Assembly (NCBI GenBank): GCA_951812925.1
Contig: OX638369.1
Span: 56,310,228 to 56,374,227, forward strand
Length of the DNA: 64,000 bases
Source: Calliopum simillimum
Taxonomy: Eukaryota; Arthropoda; Insecta; Diptera; Lauxaniidae
Reading direction: 5' to 3'
Each line of letters opens with the position of its first letter. The first letter of the stretch is position 1. Shown here one piece after another: positions 11,132 through 23,986 of the stretch. A program made the translations under genes and the position numbers. The notes beneath the pieces were generated by a model. It was not told the DNA's origin. It ran no database searches and worked only from the letters and a program-made list of their open reading frames with translations.

Positions 11132-11939
11132 CTTATATATACATTTGTAACCCTTTTCTAGACCAAGTATTAAAATATGACTAATATCAATAGATGTATG
11201 TATTATGACCAAAGTAAACTTTCAGAGGCATTTCGCTACGGCTCGAGAATTTGAAATTGTAAGTGAATTTTACTTTTAAAATCATACTTTTGTTATGGTT
11301 GAATTTTGTTTTTAAGTTTATTACTTTTAGATCATTAGGGTGCTGTCTACAAACCGCGCGATACTAATATTCTGCATAAATTTAGCCCCTTCCTGCCTAT
11401 GTAACAGAAGCCAATAAAAACCAATACACAAAGCGTAGTTCCTTCTCCCCCTTAAGCTGAAATTAATATTAGGATGAATTGCTTAACATTTTTTTCTCAG
11501 TAACTTTAAAAAATGTTTTTTTCTAAAAACTATTTATCTATTTGAAGTGTTTTACACCCAATCCTGATAGGATAAAAAATTTCACACGAATCACAAAATA
11601 AATTTTATCTCACATTTGTGACATTTGTTTATATTTAATATAATAAATTTTAATTCAATTGAGTCGCCCAAATGCAAAAGAAGTGAAAAGACCAAACATT
11701 TTTTTTTTGTGATATTAGTATTTTTGGATTCTTTAGCTCCCTGGCTATCAAGTAATGATGATAAAATGCTGAAAAAATATTTAAAACATGGAAAATTAGT
11801 CTAGAAATGTTTATGTAGGCGCGAAAGAAGTTAATTCCTATAAGCAGACAGATTATTTCCGCAATCGTGGCAGACATTACTGTTGCAAACAAGTTAAAAA
11901 AGTTAACAGTAGCAAAAGAAGTTAAATCCTATTTCATTT
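11132..11939. other. no recognised feature
   Basis: AT-rich stretch without convincing genes. One short frame on the minus strand (11650-11892) has no recognisable domain. Confidence 0.4.
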
Positions 11940-11949
11940 TATTAATATA

Positions 11950-12575
11950 CTAGCTGGCCTGGTTGCGACTTCGTTCGCCCATTCCCAATGCCTTTACGTA
12001 CGAAGTCCCATCCATCTCCATCGTCCCTCTCTTCCAATCACCAAGGTTTTTAACGATCCATGTATTAACTTTTGTAATCATAGCTCCCATAGGTACAGAG
12101 ATATAGCCTTTTATATATTTTTTGTATGAAGGGTGCAACTCCCCCTCTCACCCCCCCCCCGCCCATGTTTTTCAAAGTAAATGGTAGATAGAATATTCAT
12201 GTGTGTACCAAGTTTTATAACGATATCTGCGATATGTGAAGAAATATAGCATTTTGTGTATTTTTGAAAAGTGGATGCAATTCTCCTACACCCAATATCC
12301 CCAAAGTTTTGCATGGTGAATGGTAGATATGTACATTATGCGTAAGTTCATCAACTTTCATAATCATAGCTTGTATAACTGTAGAGATATAGCATTTTTT
12401 GTATTTTTTTCGTATGGGGGGTGCATCCCCCGTTCCCCTCAGTGGCATTCCACCCCCTTAAGAACCTTCTACAGACCATTACAAACAATTTAAAAAAAAA
12501 TTATGTAAATCGGCCTTGTAGTTTCCGCGTTCATAAGCTACATGCGGACACCATTTAATTTTTATATATATAGAT
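11950..12575. repeat. interspersed repeat with about 125-bp internal units
   Basis: It starts near CTAGCTGGCCTGGTTGCGAC and ends in TTTTTATATATATAGAT, a layout seen in widespread insect interspersed repeats of uncertain class. The middle holds about three diverged units containing AGAGATATAGCATTTT, then a TATG and GGGTGCA segment, then C-rich sequence. The same unit occurs at 28.4-28.9 kb in the opposite orientation. Short frames on the minus strand are by-products of the repeat. Confidence 0.65.
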
Positions 12576-12599
12576 AACAAGATGTACTTAGATCGTGGT

Positions 12600-12830
12600 T
12601 AGTACGATGTAGAGGATAACAACATTGCTGATTAAAACACAAAAGCGGATGTTCTCCTTGAACGGGAACCATTAAGGAGGAAAATTTTGAACATTTACTG
12701 TGTCATTGTCCAGCTCTGAAAGGACTAGATTTCAAACTCTTGGACAAATGTTTTTTAACATATTTCAAAAACTTTGAGGACTGGCCTTAAATCACCCAAA
12801 GACCTCGCAATGGCTTCCAAAGCTTTTAAG
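12600..12830 (+). pseudogene. LINE 3'-terminal remnant (CCHC end of ORF2)
   Basis: Frame 12665-12789 reads IKEENFEHLLCHCPAL, which matches the C-terminal zinc-knuckle region (C-x-x-C, EH, C-x-C, PAL) of RNase H-bearing LINEs. Stops and shifts surround it. The last 30 bases (CGCAATGGCTTCCAAAGC and following) resemble the 3' end of the LINE at 17.7 kb (GTGCAATCCAAAGCCTTT). The (TTCAA)n array starts directly afterwards, where such elements carry their simple-repeat tail. Confidence 0.65.
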
Positions 12831-15136
12831 TTCAATTCAATTCAACTCAATTCAATTCAATTCAATTCAATTCAATTCAATTCAATTTAATTCAATTCAA
12901 TTTAATTCAATTTAATTTAATTCAATTCAATTTAATTCAATTCAATTCAATTCAATTTAATTCAATTTAACTCAATTCAATTCAATTCAATTCAATTCAA
13001 TTCAATTCAATTCGATTCAATTCAATTCGATTCGATTCGATTCAATTCATTTCATTTCATTTCATTTCATTTCATTTCAATTCAATTCAATTCAATTCAA
13101 TTCAATTCAATTCAATTCAATTCAATTCAATTCAATTCAATTCAATTCAATTCAATTCAATTCAATTCAATTCAATTCAATTCAATTCAATTCAATTCAA
13201 TTCAATTCAATTCAATTCAATTCAATTCAATTCAATTCAATTCAATTCAATTCAATTCAATTCAATTCAATTCAATTCAATTCAATTCAATTCAATTCAA
13301 TTCAATTCAATTCAATTCAATTCAATTCAATTCAATTCAATTCAATTCAATTCAATTCAATTCAATTCAATTCAATTCAATTCAATTCAATTCAATTCAA
13401 TTCAATTCAATTCAATTCAATTCAATTCAATTCAATTCAATTCAATTCAATTCAATTCAATTCAATTCAATTCAATTCAATTCAATTCAATTCAATTCAA
13501 TTCAATTCAATTCAATTCAATTCAATTCAATTCAATTCAATTCAATTCAATTCAATTCAATTCAATTCAATTCAATTCAATTCAATTCAATTCAATTCAA
13601 TTCAATTCAATTCAATTCAATTCAATTCAATTCAATTCAATTCAATTCAATTCAATTCAATTCAATTCAATTCAATTCAATTCAATTCAATTCAATTCAA
13701 TTCAATTCAATTCAATTCAATTCAATTCAATTCAATTCAATTCAATTCAATTCAATTCAATTCAATTCAATTCAATTCAATTCAATTCAATTCAATTCAA
13801 TTCAATTCAATTCAATTCAATTCAATTCAATTCAATTCAATTCAATTCAATTCAATTCAATTCAATTCAATTCAATTCAATTCAATTCAATTCAATTCAA
13901 TTCAATTCAATTCAATTCAATTCAATTCAATTCAATTCAATTCAATTCAATTCAATTCAATTCAATTCAATTCAATTCAATTCAATTCAATTCAATTCAA
14001 TTCAATTCAATTCAATTCAATTCAATTCAATTCAATTCAATTCAATTCAATTCAATTCAATTCAATTCAATTCAATTCAATTCAATTCAATTCAATTCAA
14101 TTCAATTCAATTCAATTCAATTCAATTCAATTCAATTCAATTCAATTCAATTCAATTCAATTCAATTCAATTCAATTCAATTCAATTCAATTCAATTCAA
14201 TTCAATTCAATTCAATTCAATTCAATTCAATTCAATTCAATTCAATTCAATTCAATTCAATTCAATTCAATTCAATTCAATTCAATTCAATTCAATTCAA
14301 TTCAATTCAATTCAATTCAATTCAATTCAATTCAATTCAATTCAATTCAATTCAATTCAATTCAATTCAATTCAATTCAATTCAATTCAATTCAATTCAA
14401 TTCAATTCAATTCAATTCAATTCAATTCAATTCAATTCAATTCAATTCAATTCAATTCAATTCAATTCAATTCAATTCAATTCAATTCAATTCAATTCAA
14501 TTCAATTCAATTCAATTCAATTCAATTCAATTCAATTCAATTCAATTCAATTCAATTCAATTCAATTCAATTCAATTCAATTCAATTCAATTCAATTCAA
14601 TTCAATTCAATTCAATTCAATTCAATTCAATTCAATTCAATTCAATTCAATTCAATTCAATTCAATTCAATTCAATTCAATTCAATTCAATTCAATTCAA
14701 TTCAATTCAATTCAATTCAATTCAATTCAATTCAATTCAATTCAATTCAATTCAATTCAATTCAATTCAATTCAATTCAATTCAATTCAATTCAATTCAA
14801 TTCAATTCAATTCAATTCAATTCAATTCAATTCAATTCAATTCAATTCAATTCAATTCAATTCAATTCAATTCAATTCAATTCAATTCAATTCAATTCAA
14901 TTCAATTCAATTCAATTCAATTCAATTCAATTCAATTCAATTCAATTCAATTCAATTCAATTCAATTCAATTCAATTCAATTCAATTCAATTCAATTCAA
15001 TTCAATTCAATTCAATTCAATTCAATTCAATTCAATTCAATTCAATTCAATTCAATTCAATTCAATTCAATTCAATTCAATTCAATTCAATTCAATTCAA
15101 TTCAATTCAATTCAATTCAATACAATTCAATTCAAA
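12831..15136. repeat. (TTCAA)n pentanucleotide array, 2.3 kb
   Basis: About 460 copies of TTCAA. From about 13079 to 15120 I see no deviation (roughly 408 perfect copies). The left 250 bp is degenerate, with blocks of TTTAA, TTCGA and TTCAT variants; the right edge has a single variant at 15121-15125. The plus strand has no stop codon in any frame, but that is forced by the sequence and no start codon is present. Length in the assembly may not equal length in the genome. Confidence 0.98.
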
Positions 15137-15440
15137 AAACTTTATGAATAAAACGAAGACCTACACATACTTAACCCTTTTGGTTTCTCGTTGACCAACA
15201 TCACCAACCAAACTGATATTCCGCCATTAGTTGCCATTGTACGGCAGACAAATTAACGAAAAAATTAACCCATTACGAGTTTCACGACTCGACAAAACAA
15301 ACAGTAACAAAAAGTAAGGATCCGATATACCAAGTCGTCGAGAAGAAGAAGATGAATAGCATTGGAATTTGTGTTGGTCGGTGGTTTATGGTTTGTTTAC
15401 ACCCTGCCAAAGCAATAAAATTAATAGGAACGCGCTAATT
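15137..15440. other. likely single-copy DNA
   Basis: This stretch lacks repeat features and contains mixed-composition sequence. It may be untranslated leader or intron of the candidate exon just downstream. Confidence 0.35.
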
Positions 15441-15449
15441 TATGCGTCG

Positions 15450-15584
15450 ATGATGCGCGCAGAAACCCTCGCTGCTGATGCCCAGGTTGTGCAACAGCTC
15501 AACGGCAGCAGCAGCGGTAGTAACGCGCCCGCCGAATGCCTCGCTAAAGTACAAAACCAAAAAGGCCTAAGTAAATATATATGA
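15450..15584 (+). CDS. candidate coding exon, function unknown
   Basis: An unusually GC-rich island (about 15440-15560) reads from tandem ATGs at 15450 and 15453 as MMRAETLAADAQVVQQ, then a serine/glycine linker and AECLAKVQNQKG. It looks like real protein rather than AT-rich noise. A plausible splice donor (CTAA followed by GTAAAT) falls near 15568-15574; without splicing the frame runs to a stop at 15584. There is no recognised domain. The surroundings lack transposon hallmarks, so a host gene's first coding exon is the simplest reading, but I cannot show the rest of the gene. Confidence 0.35.
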   Translation: MMRAETLAADAQVVQQLNGSSSGSNAPAECLAKVQNQKGLSKYI

Positions 15585-15589
15585 TTGTA

Positions 15590-16498
15590 TAGGTATAGTT
15601 TTGTTCCAGCCGATCGTAACGAAGGTACTAATAATGTTCTTTATTCCTTTCTGCGTATCTATTACTTTTTTGGTTGCATTTATTGCATATCCTGTCGTTA
15701 CACATTCTCAATAGAAGCGTAGAAATTGCGTATCTCACGATCACGTGTGTGATCGATTCTTTGATGGTTGCTTTGGTAGGTAATTTTACTGTTTATTTGC
15801 TTTTGTTTCGTTTCATTTAGCTTAGTTACTCTTTTGTTACATTTTGGTTTTTGTTTGGACAGGATCTTCGGAATATTTACACCAATATATATGTATTATA
15901 TATATAAACTCCGACTTTTTTGATTAAAAACCATCAACAATCTATGGCAACCATTTTTGCTACTAGAAATATCACTATTACAGATTTTAATAAACATATT
16001 GCACATAGAATAAGTATCGAAACTGCAATCATACTCTATTTTCCCATAATACATACTTATTCTTCTCAAAAATTATGTGTCTGTAGAATTTTACAAAATG
16101 TCCTTGAAATTGACTGACCTTGACCATTAAACGAAATTTAGTTTTGTCAAATGTTTTTCCATTTGGTTGACATTTTCAAATACTTTCTTCTCTTCACTGA
16201 TATAAATTTTGTCACAGCAACACTTTGGCTTATTTGGTATTTCTGGATCCAACAGTGCATCTGAAGGTTATCACCATTTGTTTGTGAAGGCGGCAACTAT
16301 GTGGTCAACCAGTATTTTAACAAATTTGTGGCCAAAACTGCCCAGTTGTCTTAATTACCTTTTACTGAGAACGTGTTTTTAAAGTTCTTAAGTCAAATTA
16401 AAGCAATGAGGTTCTTTTGTTGTTGTGAAAATTTATCAAATTGTACTGAATAAATAAATAATACTCTGTTTCTTTGGGAATAAGCACCTATATTCACT
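15590..16498. other. likely intron or intergenic DNA
   Basis: Mixed-composition AT-rich sequence without repeats that I recognise and without convincing coding. Confidence 0.4.
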
Positions 16499-16702
16499 CA
16501 GTGGCATAGTAAGCATATTTGGCGCCCGGGGTAACCTTTATTTATGAGCACACAAGTTTCGTCCCCAAGAGCAAAACTAATAAAAAACAAAAACCAGTCC
16601 TTCAAAATCGAATTTCAGAACTGATTTTGTTGTCTGTCCCTAAATTTCATTTTGCCGCCACCTGGGCACTTTTTCCCACATAATCTTACTTTCGTCACAA
16701 AG
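16499..16702. mobile_element. possible degenerate hAT-like MITE
   Basis: The left end CAGTGGCATAGTAAG and the inverted right end CTTTGTGACGAAAGTAAG share GTAAG and neighbouring bases, and the inside shares CATTTTGCC with the MITE at 10984-11131. No 8-bp duplication is visible. Confidence 0.35.
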
Positions 16703-16962
16703 TGGTGTAGAATGCGATTCTAGCCGGTTATAAGTCTATCCTGGTTATTTTTAATAAAAAAAATAAGCTTTTGTACATGTAGCATGGCAGATCCAAAATG
16801 GAGGACAATATCACGATAAAATTCTGTGAAAGGAGTTTTGGAGGTCACTGATTCCGAATTCGGGATAAACTTTTTTGACAACAAAATGGGTTTTGAGGTC
16901 GGTGGTTCTAAATGCAGGGATCAACTTTTTTAAAAAAAAAATGGTGGATACAAAATTACAGA

Positions 16963-17639
16963 CAATTCCTTACAGAATGCACTTCCGGCACCGACACATA
17001 CATTTATTCGGACAGCCAAGCAACCCTTAAATCACTAATGGCTTTTTCAATGCACTCCAAGCTTGTCTGGGAGTGTTTTGAACTTCTTCAAGCCCTATCC
17101 AGGAGGATTGAAGTTACTCTAGTTTGGATACCAGGGCACGAGGGGCATGAAGGCAACGAAAGGGCAGACTGCTTGGCCAAGAGGGGATCACTCAATACTT
17201 TCATAGGCCCAGAACCCTTCTGCGGAGTAAACAACAGTTTTAAAAATAACTTAATACGGGAATGGGAAAAGGAAAGCCTCTCCGATCACTGAAGAGCCAA
17301 AGAAGGTATGCGACAGGCGAAAAGGCTGATCGATCCAAAACATATTAAGGCAGAAGCTGTTTAAAATCTCAGTAGAAAAGATATAAAAACGTACAGTGAG
17401 ATAATGGCAGGTCACTGTAAACTTAATTATCACTTAAAAAAGATGGGTTTGGTAGACGATGATTCCTGTAGACTCTGCTTAGAGGACTCGGAAACAGCGG
17501 AACATGTACTAGGTACTTGTCCCACCGCGGTGAGACCCAGAGTAAGATACCTAGGTGCCAAGATTTTAAATCCAAATGACATAGGTAAAAATAACCCCAC
17601 GGCAGTGACACGATTTATAGATAGTCTAGAACTGTTCTG
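16963..17639 (+). pseudogene. LINE ORF2: RNase H domain and zinc knuckle
   Basis: RNase H motifs are clear: IYSDSQATLKSL, then VTLVWIPGHEGHEGNERAD and CLAKRGS. Later comes the C-terminal knuckle CRLCLEDSETAEHVLGTC and RYLG, as in RNase H-bearing LINEs of the I/R1/Loa type. One frame covers all of it but contains a TGA at 17290-17292 and a TAA at 17362-17364. A shift near 17634 then moves the natural C-terminus into another frame (KDLLGRSAIQSL, stop near 17697). That C-terminus matches a second fragment at 55.5 kb. The copy is dead. Confidence 0.82.
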
Positions 17640-17716
17640 ATAGGGGAAAAGGCTGCACAAAAGATCTTTTAGGTCGCAGTGCAATCCAAAGCCTTTGAAT
17701 AATAATAATAATAAAC
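16963..17716 (+). mobile_element. 5'-truncated LINE 3' fragment
   Basis: A 0.75-kb LINE tail ending in (AAT)n/(TAA)n at 17698-17713. ACAGA lies immediately before the fragment (16958-16962) and after the tail (17717-17721), a possible 5-bp target duplication. The fragment holds the RNase H domain and C-terminal zinc knuckle only. Confidence 0.75.
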
Positions 17717-17879
17717 ACAGAATGCTTAGATCGCAATAAAATTGTGGCTAGGGAGTTTCTGAGCGCGGTGATTCCATAAAATGGATAAAAATTTTTTAAA
17801 CAAAATGGTCGTGTCCCTGATCCGATCACCCCCATTTTCAACTAAAAAATTTTCTTCTGCTTGAACTGTTTCCGTGTAA

Positions 17880-19560
17880 CTCGGAAAGTAAAAATACCTA
17901 TTTAAAAGGAACTACTTGCGCTACAAGCTGCATATTATTTTTTCGTATAACTTATAGTTATGGAGATATTTTTTCAACAAACCTAAAATTTTATAAGCTA
18001 CAATATTGCTCCACAATATTTTTCTCTAAGTGTAACCGTTACAGAGATATTTGTAAAAAACTGATTTTGGACGCCATTTTTCCAATATGGCGGAGCGAGC
18101 GAACACGATTCGAGGTAGCAAAGTTGAAATTCTGAAAGAGCACATGGAAATCTATAAAATAACCCATTTGCAAAAATCCCGCAAAACTTTCCAGGCAACA
18201 TCAATTTATTCTCCCAAATGATTGTACTATAAGTCTATTCATGATTGAGTCGTATTGAATACTGAACACATACATCTTATGGACAAGCCATTTGACATAA
18301 AACAGCTGTCAAAACAACCCAGTTGGAAAAGGGGCCTCGTATTGGATCACCCTTTAGAACATTGTGTGCCATTGGATTCACTTGAAAAGGTTTTTTGATT
18401 ATATCGAAGCTGTATTGCCCAGTTTATTACACTTAATGTGTTCATCGTTGCAAAGTTCACTTACTACTTCATAAAAAAAAACATCAAATTCCGTGCTAAC
18501 TTCCACATTGCAATCCAAAAATGAAAAACTCAACATTTTCATCACAGAGAATCTGACAAAAGATTGACACGCTCACGATGCAAAGCGATATACAGCCAAA
18601 GAAAAACAAATCAACTTTACGCTTTGCAGATCATCATTTGAACGCTGATGAAAAGCATCGATAAGACAGAGAACGAAAATTGCAAGCAACCTTAATGCAA
18701 AGAGTGATTCTCGATATTTGTAGCAGTCAGCTTCCTGCCTGATGCCTGCGATCATTTGCGATGATCATTTCGACAACAGCGAAACGGGATGCATTTTTGC
18801 ACGGTGCATTAGCCAACGTTCAACTGTCAAGCTGCATTTATTTGGAAATAATTTTCACACAGTGCGACATTTTCGGACAACTAAGGGCGCTCTCTGAGGC
18901 TCTGAGTGATATCCTGGCTGTTGGGTCAGCGTAACGAAATGTGTTTTGTTTACACAAACTGTGAGCGTAACAAAGATGAATTATCCGAATGTGCACGATC
19001 CCAACAATATGTTGTATATATCTTTATAAAGGAAGTGTTTTTGTTTTAGGCAATAAATTTTTTTGACTTTTAAATACGCAAATTTTCACGGTAGTATTGT
19101 CCGAAATGATTGCAACAAATGATCGTACATTATTGCTGACCATATAAATTTCAATTGTTGATTATTGTGTATTGTTGGGATATTTAGCCATAATGGTCTA
19201 ACTGAATGTCTCTCATTATTATCACTGATCGTGTAATAAATGTTTGTTTTTTGTTGTTGTACATTCTGGTTCAATTTTGGAAGAATTTGTAGTTAATGTT
19301 TTGTTAAAAGTGTTGAATTTTATGTCTTTGTTATGACTGTCGTTGCTTCTGGTGGCAGGATAGTTGTTGATAGGACAGCTGTTGATGGAATCTTTCAGAA
19401 GACAATTCACCTGAAAATTATCCATTAGTAAATCTCCGAAAATGTGCCGAAACATGCTTATTTTGTCCCCACCTATTTTTTTATTTTTTATTACTTGAAT
19501 AGAATATGATGACCTGAACTTCTGAAACATTTTAAAAACATGAACATAAACTTTCAGGGT
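17880..19560. other. no recognised gene
   Basis: Mixed composition. The part 18480-18950 is closer to average GC and may be single-copy. No domain or terminal repeat was recognised. Confidence 0.35.
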
Positions 19561-19624
19561 TGCCACATGTTTTTTTTTAAGTTTCGCTTAAACAGTATAT
19601 TTAAAAAATTAATATAAAATTTTA

Positions 19625-20008
19625 GTTTTAAGAGGCTTAAATAAACTTTAGAAAAATCCAACATAAGTTTGTAGGGTTGCCAGATGGTTGCTTTCGAAAA
19701 TTTATTTTAAATCTTCGTACGCTTTTATAGACACACACTAAAAAATAATAGTTTGAATCGGTTAAAATTGATCGACGCTTAAATCGTTAAAAACACATTG
19801 AACCGAAATTTGGTTTAAATAATAATAAAAAAAAAATCGGGTGACAACCCTGAAAATTTTGTACAATTTCTGAGCGGCTTTGAAACTAAAAAATTTCAAT
19901 TTAGTCAAAAAAAGTAAGAATTATATAAGATTTTCGAAAATAACCAGGTGGGAACCCTAAAAATTTAAGTTGGATTTTTTAAAAGTTTATTTAAGTGTTT
20001 TAAGACAA
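19625..20008. repeat. small foldback element
   Basis: The left arm (about 19625-19705) and right arm (about 19928-20008) are inverted copies sharing CTTAAATAAACTTT, AAAATCCAAC, TAGGGTT and TTTTCGAAAAT. The arms are about 80 bp and diverged; the spacer is about 220 bp without coding. Confidence 0.65.
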
Positions 20009-20009
20009 A

Positions 20010-21650
20010 ATTTTTATTTTTTAAATAAATTGTTTAAGCAAAACTAACAACAACAAAAAGCAGGTGGAGGGATTCTAAACAGAGAATGATGAAATGTTGA
20101 AAAAAAAAAAAACGCGGAGAGTGATGAAACGGAGAATGATGAAACGGAAAATGACGAATTGTTGCAAAAACAGTAACATCACAATGAAAATAGCAATTTT
20201 TCCTTATTAAAGTTGAAACTGGTGGATAGCCCCCGTAATTGTCTATTGATTTACTGATATGAAGATAAAATAATATGTTTAGTAATATAAAAAAAAACTT
20301 AGGCGGAGAATGATGTACACTTGCGTTCTTTATAAAATTTTTAAACTTTTTAAAAAAAAAAACACAGGAACACTCACTGTCGAAAAACCAAAACTGGCTA
20401 AGCTGAAAATACAATAAATCTCCTCTTTCTCTTCACTTTTCGTTTTCTATTTACTCAATATTTAAAAGATTTACAATTAGAATAAGAAAAACTGAGCGGA
20501 GATAGTCTAAATTGAGGAACCAATTTCCATGGTTGTCTATTCCATAAAAAAAAAAATTTTTGAAGAGTTACCGCAGAAAAACAGTAGCTAAAATATATAT
20601 AAATACAAACAATGTCGTATAAGGTTAGAAAATAACGTAATATGCAAAACGGGCAAATAAAGTGCACTAAAAAACGTTTAGGGACAGCACGGAGAATGAC
20701 TTTTTAACACTTTATGTCATAATTTCATAGTAAAACATTTAGAATTTTTTTGTTCGTATAGAAACTGTTGTTGGGTATCTGTACTAAATAGTTAAAATAT
20801 CAAATTTTAAATTTAAACATGGTTTTGAGCCCCGGGACATTGAATGGTACATTTTTTGGATACTCAACCATATCATTCGATTCAGGCAAACACTAACCAT
20901 AATTTTATTTTGCCGCATTATCTTCTCTCGGAGAATAGGTCGTCCACATCGTTCTCGTTGATAAGATAGATCTTTTAACTATTTATAACGTTTTCACAAG
21001 TTCCTGCTTATTTTCATTTGGCCTTATATTACCATAAGGGTAACAGTGGAATATAATTTTTCTATTAACTTTATTGCTCTATAGACTTTTATTAGACCTG
21101 TGCTGGACAATGTCCATTATATATATTAATTTATTTTCGACGACTAATTTGTAGAATCTTTTCGACGCTGTTCTACAAAAGTTTCCATCATTCTACTTAC
21201 CGCGGATATTCAAAACACTACTTTCTTTAAAACAAAACTGGCGCCAAAATCTATCAACCACAGCTCAATTTCTTAAGAGAAATTAATTGACTCCTTAAAG
21301 TTTTCTAATAAATAGGAAATTTCCAACACTATCATTAAATATGGGAAATTATTAGCTGTATATGACTTTATTTGCAGACCACTTTAAAAGAAAAACAAAA
21401 GAAAATCCCATAACGTAAACCAACTAAGGTGCAAAACTCATGCAGACACGTTCACATGGCGTCATATTTACTCAACACTCGGGATTAATAAATTGTATAA
21501 ACAACAACAATAATAATATTTAAAGTAAAAACAACAAGCAACATATATGTACCTAATAATAAAAATTAAAACAACATATTTATTTTACAAAAATAACAAA
21601 TAAGTGCCAGTTAATCCTTGGCGTAAGAATCATTTGAAGTGTTGCCATCG
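20010..21650. other. no recognised gene; GGAGAATGATGAA motifs
   Basis: The motif GGAGAATGATGAA and close variants recur at about 20080-20160, 20306 and 20692, suggesting a scattered old repeat. Open frames on the minus strand are phenylalanine-rich noise. Confidence 0.4.
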
Positions 21651-21654
21651 ATAT

Positions 21655-22350
21655 GAAAAAGCGAAAAATGTTGAGAAAATTAAAAGTGTTGACTAAGTTG
21701 AAAAAATGTTGAAACAGTTGAAATATATTGAGTCGAGAAAAATATTGAAATATTCGAAAAATGTTGGAAATAATCCTGAAGTTGGAAAATTTTAAGAAAA
21801 TTGAAAAAATGTGGAGAAAGTTGAAAAAAGTTGAGAAAGTCGAAAAATGTTGAGGAGATTGAAAAAGATTAAGTCGAAATTTTTTTGCGTAAGTTGAAAT
21901 ATGCATGTTCACAAAGTTAGAAAAATGTAGAGAATGTCGAAAAATGCAAAAAAAAGTTGAAGAGAAAGTCAAAAAATACCGAAGCTGAGAAAAAGATGGT
22001 GAAATAATTTGAGGAGGCTAAAAAAGTGTTTGGAAGTCGAAAAATGTTGAGAAAGTCGAAAAATTTTGAGAAAGCCAAAATATGTTAAGGAAGTTGAAGA
22101 GGCTAAAAAATTGTTTGGAATTCGAAAACTTTTGAGAACATCGAAAAATGTTCAAAAGAGCGAATAATTATAATCTTGAGGAGTTGAAAAAAAAAATACG
22201 GAAGTTGAATAATTTTAGTAAAGCTGGAATATGTTGAAAAAATTTGTAAAATGTTGAAAAAGTGGAAAAATGTGTAGAAAGACGAAAAAAGCTAGGATAG
22301 TCTAAAAATATTAAGAAATTCGAAAAATTTTTAAAAATCCGTTTTCTGGA
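21655..22350. repeat. degenerate minisatellite, 19-20-bp unit (block A)
   Basis: Roughly 35 diverged copies of a unit close to GAAAAATGTTGAGAAAGTC. The same unit forms blocks at 23878-23978, 25219-25317 and 27390-28285. Minus-strand open frames over it read as FSTFF-type repeats and are not genes. Confidence 0.88.
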
Positions 22351-23877
22351 AAATGCCAAAATATTCCATAAAATTAAAATACAAATATATTCTGATGGTA
22401 ATACTCCCCTGATGGTAACGCTCCCCTAAGCATACAACAATATTATGATTTTCAAAAAGTTGAAAATTTCACCAACAATAATTTTCGAAATCTTTTCTCT
22501 TTCCCAAACATAACAAAACTTTTTGACAACTCATTCAAGTGTACCTTTAGCAATTTTTATTTGTTTATAACATTGTGACATGTGTTGCTGCAGCATGCTG
22601 CATGAATGCTGCTGGCATCTACTGGTTGGTTGCTGCTGCTGCTGCTTGCGTCTTTAATTAACGCGCGAGACAATGTGCACTAGAAAACCCCAAAAGTGAC
22701 GCCTCGGTGTATTGCGTACAACAAAGGGATTTGGATTTCCAACTTGTTGTGGTTTTTTTTGGCTGCATTTCTCTCTACGAAATTTCCACATCGCGCATTT
22801 CCGGTGTGGTGAATAAATTATTTGAGTTTATGAAGTGTTCACTTAAATGCCAAAACTCAGTGGGATCATAAAATCAGTTGATATTATTTGGATTATGAGC
22901 GTAATAAAGTGGATTTTAATTTTCTTTTAACTTCGCATAATTTAAGCTGAACGTCTGTCTAGTCTATACATAAATAGGTGCTAGCAAATGCTGAAGGCGC
23001 CATATTGATGAAATTACCATGCCCCTCCGTCCAATCAAAGTAAATTGCTTTGAACATTTGTTTTAAGACACATTTGTTTGTTTGATTGTATGTACCACGC
23101 AAAGTATAATTGGCTCAAAGAGAAAGAAATTACAGCTGTTTCTCGAAATTTTACCCAGCAACAGTTGATGAAAAGCAAAATCAGAGGTATTCTTCATCTT
23201 AGACACCCAAAATTGTTAACTCACTTTGGCGTCAAATCAATTTACACCATCTGCCAAGCGTGACTTGTGCTGACTCAATCAATGAGTGAGAGAAATTATC
23301 GTAATAAAACCTACGTATTCCAACACTATAGCTCCTATTCAGAAAAGTAAGAAAGAAACAATTTTTGTGAGAACGAGAAAACACATAAGGAAACTCGTGC
23401 TGTGAAGTGTTTAAGACTGAGATGGACTGCACAGTAAGAGTAGAAAAGAAATAGCTGTAAAGTTATAAAATCATAGTGTGAAAGAAAACAAAAACAAAAA
23501 CGTACTCTTAATTGCAGACAAAAGACCAACAATTGAGCCAAACATTTTAATTAACCATAAAACGGTCGCAAAAGCCTTAATTTCTATAGAGACGCTAACT
23601 ATATAGAGAAACAATAGACAAAGATTTTGAGAAAATTCCCAATAAAAATGATGATTCTGTGTGGTCTTTATTATATATGATAATAGAATAATGACTTAAT
23701 AGTATAAAGCTGGTAGCTACTAGGTAATAAAGTTAATTTGAGGATTTAAGAAGAAAAAAAAAAAATCATTTAGAGTGCTCGTCTAATTTAATATCCTCTA
23801 AGCGATATTTCTAATGTTCAAAACCGCTCACGAGCCACGCTTTAATTTAAAAAAAAAAAAAAATATAAGATTAGTCT
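22351..23877. other. likely single-copy segment between minisatellite blocks
   Basis: It contains a GCT-rich stretch (about 22583-22650) and mixed-composition DNA with no terminal repeats. No convincing coding frame; a short plus-strand frame at 23078-23263 has no recognised domain. Confidence 0.4.
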
Positions 23878-23986
23878 TCAAAAAGTTGGAAAGTCAAAAT
23901 TATGTGCTGAGAAAGTTGAAAAATGTTGACAAGATCGAATAATGTTGAGAAGCTCGAAAAAAGTTGGGGAGTTAAAATATGTATGT

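Larger units (their letters stand above)
16790..17845. repeat. imperfect tandem repeat (AAAATGG units) split by a LINE
   Basis: About four units start with AAAATGG and contain ATAAAATT, AGGAGTTT and TGATTCC with AAACTTTTTT. Two and a half units lie before 16963 and one and a half after 17716, so the LINE fragment landed within a pre-existing array. Confidence 0.55.

Noticed and set aside
12831..15136. Long open reading frame through the (TTCAA)n array
   Set aside because: Absence of stops is forced by the pentamer on the plus strand and there is no start codon.
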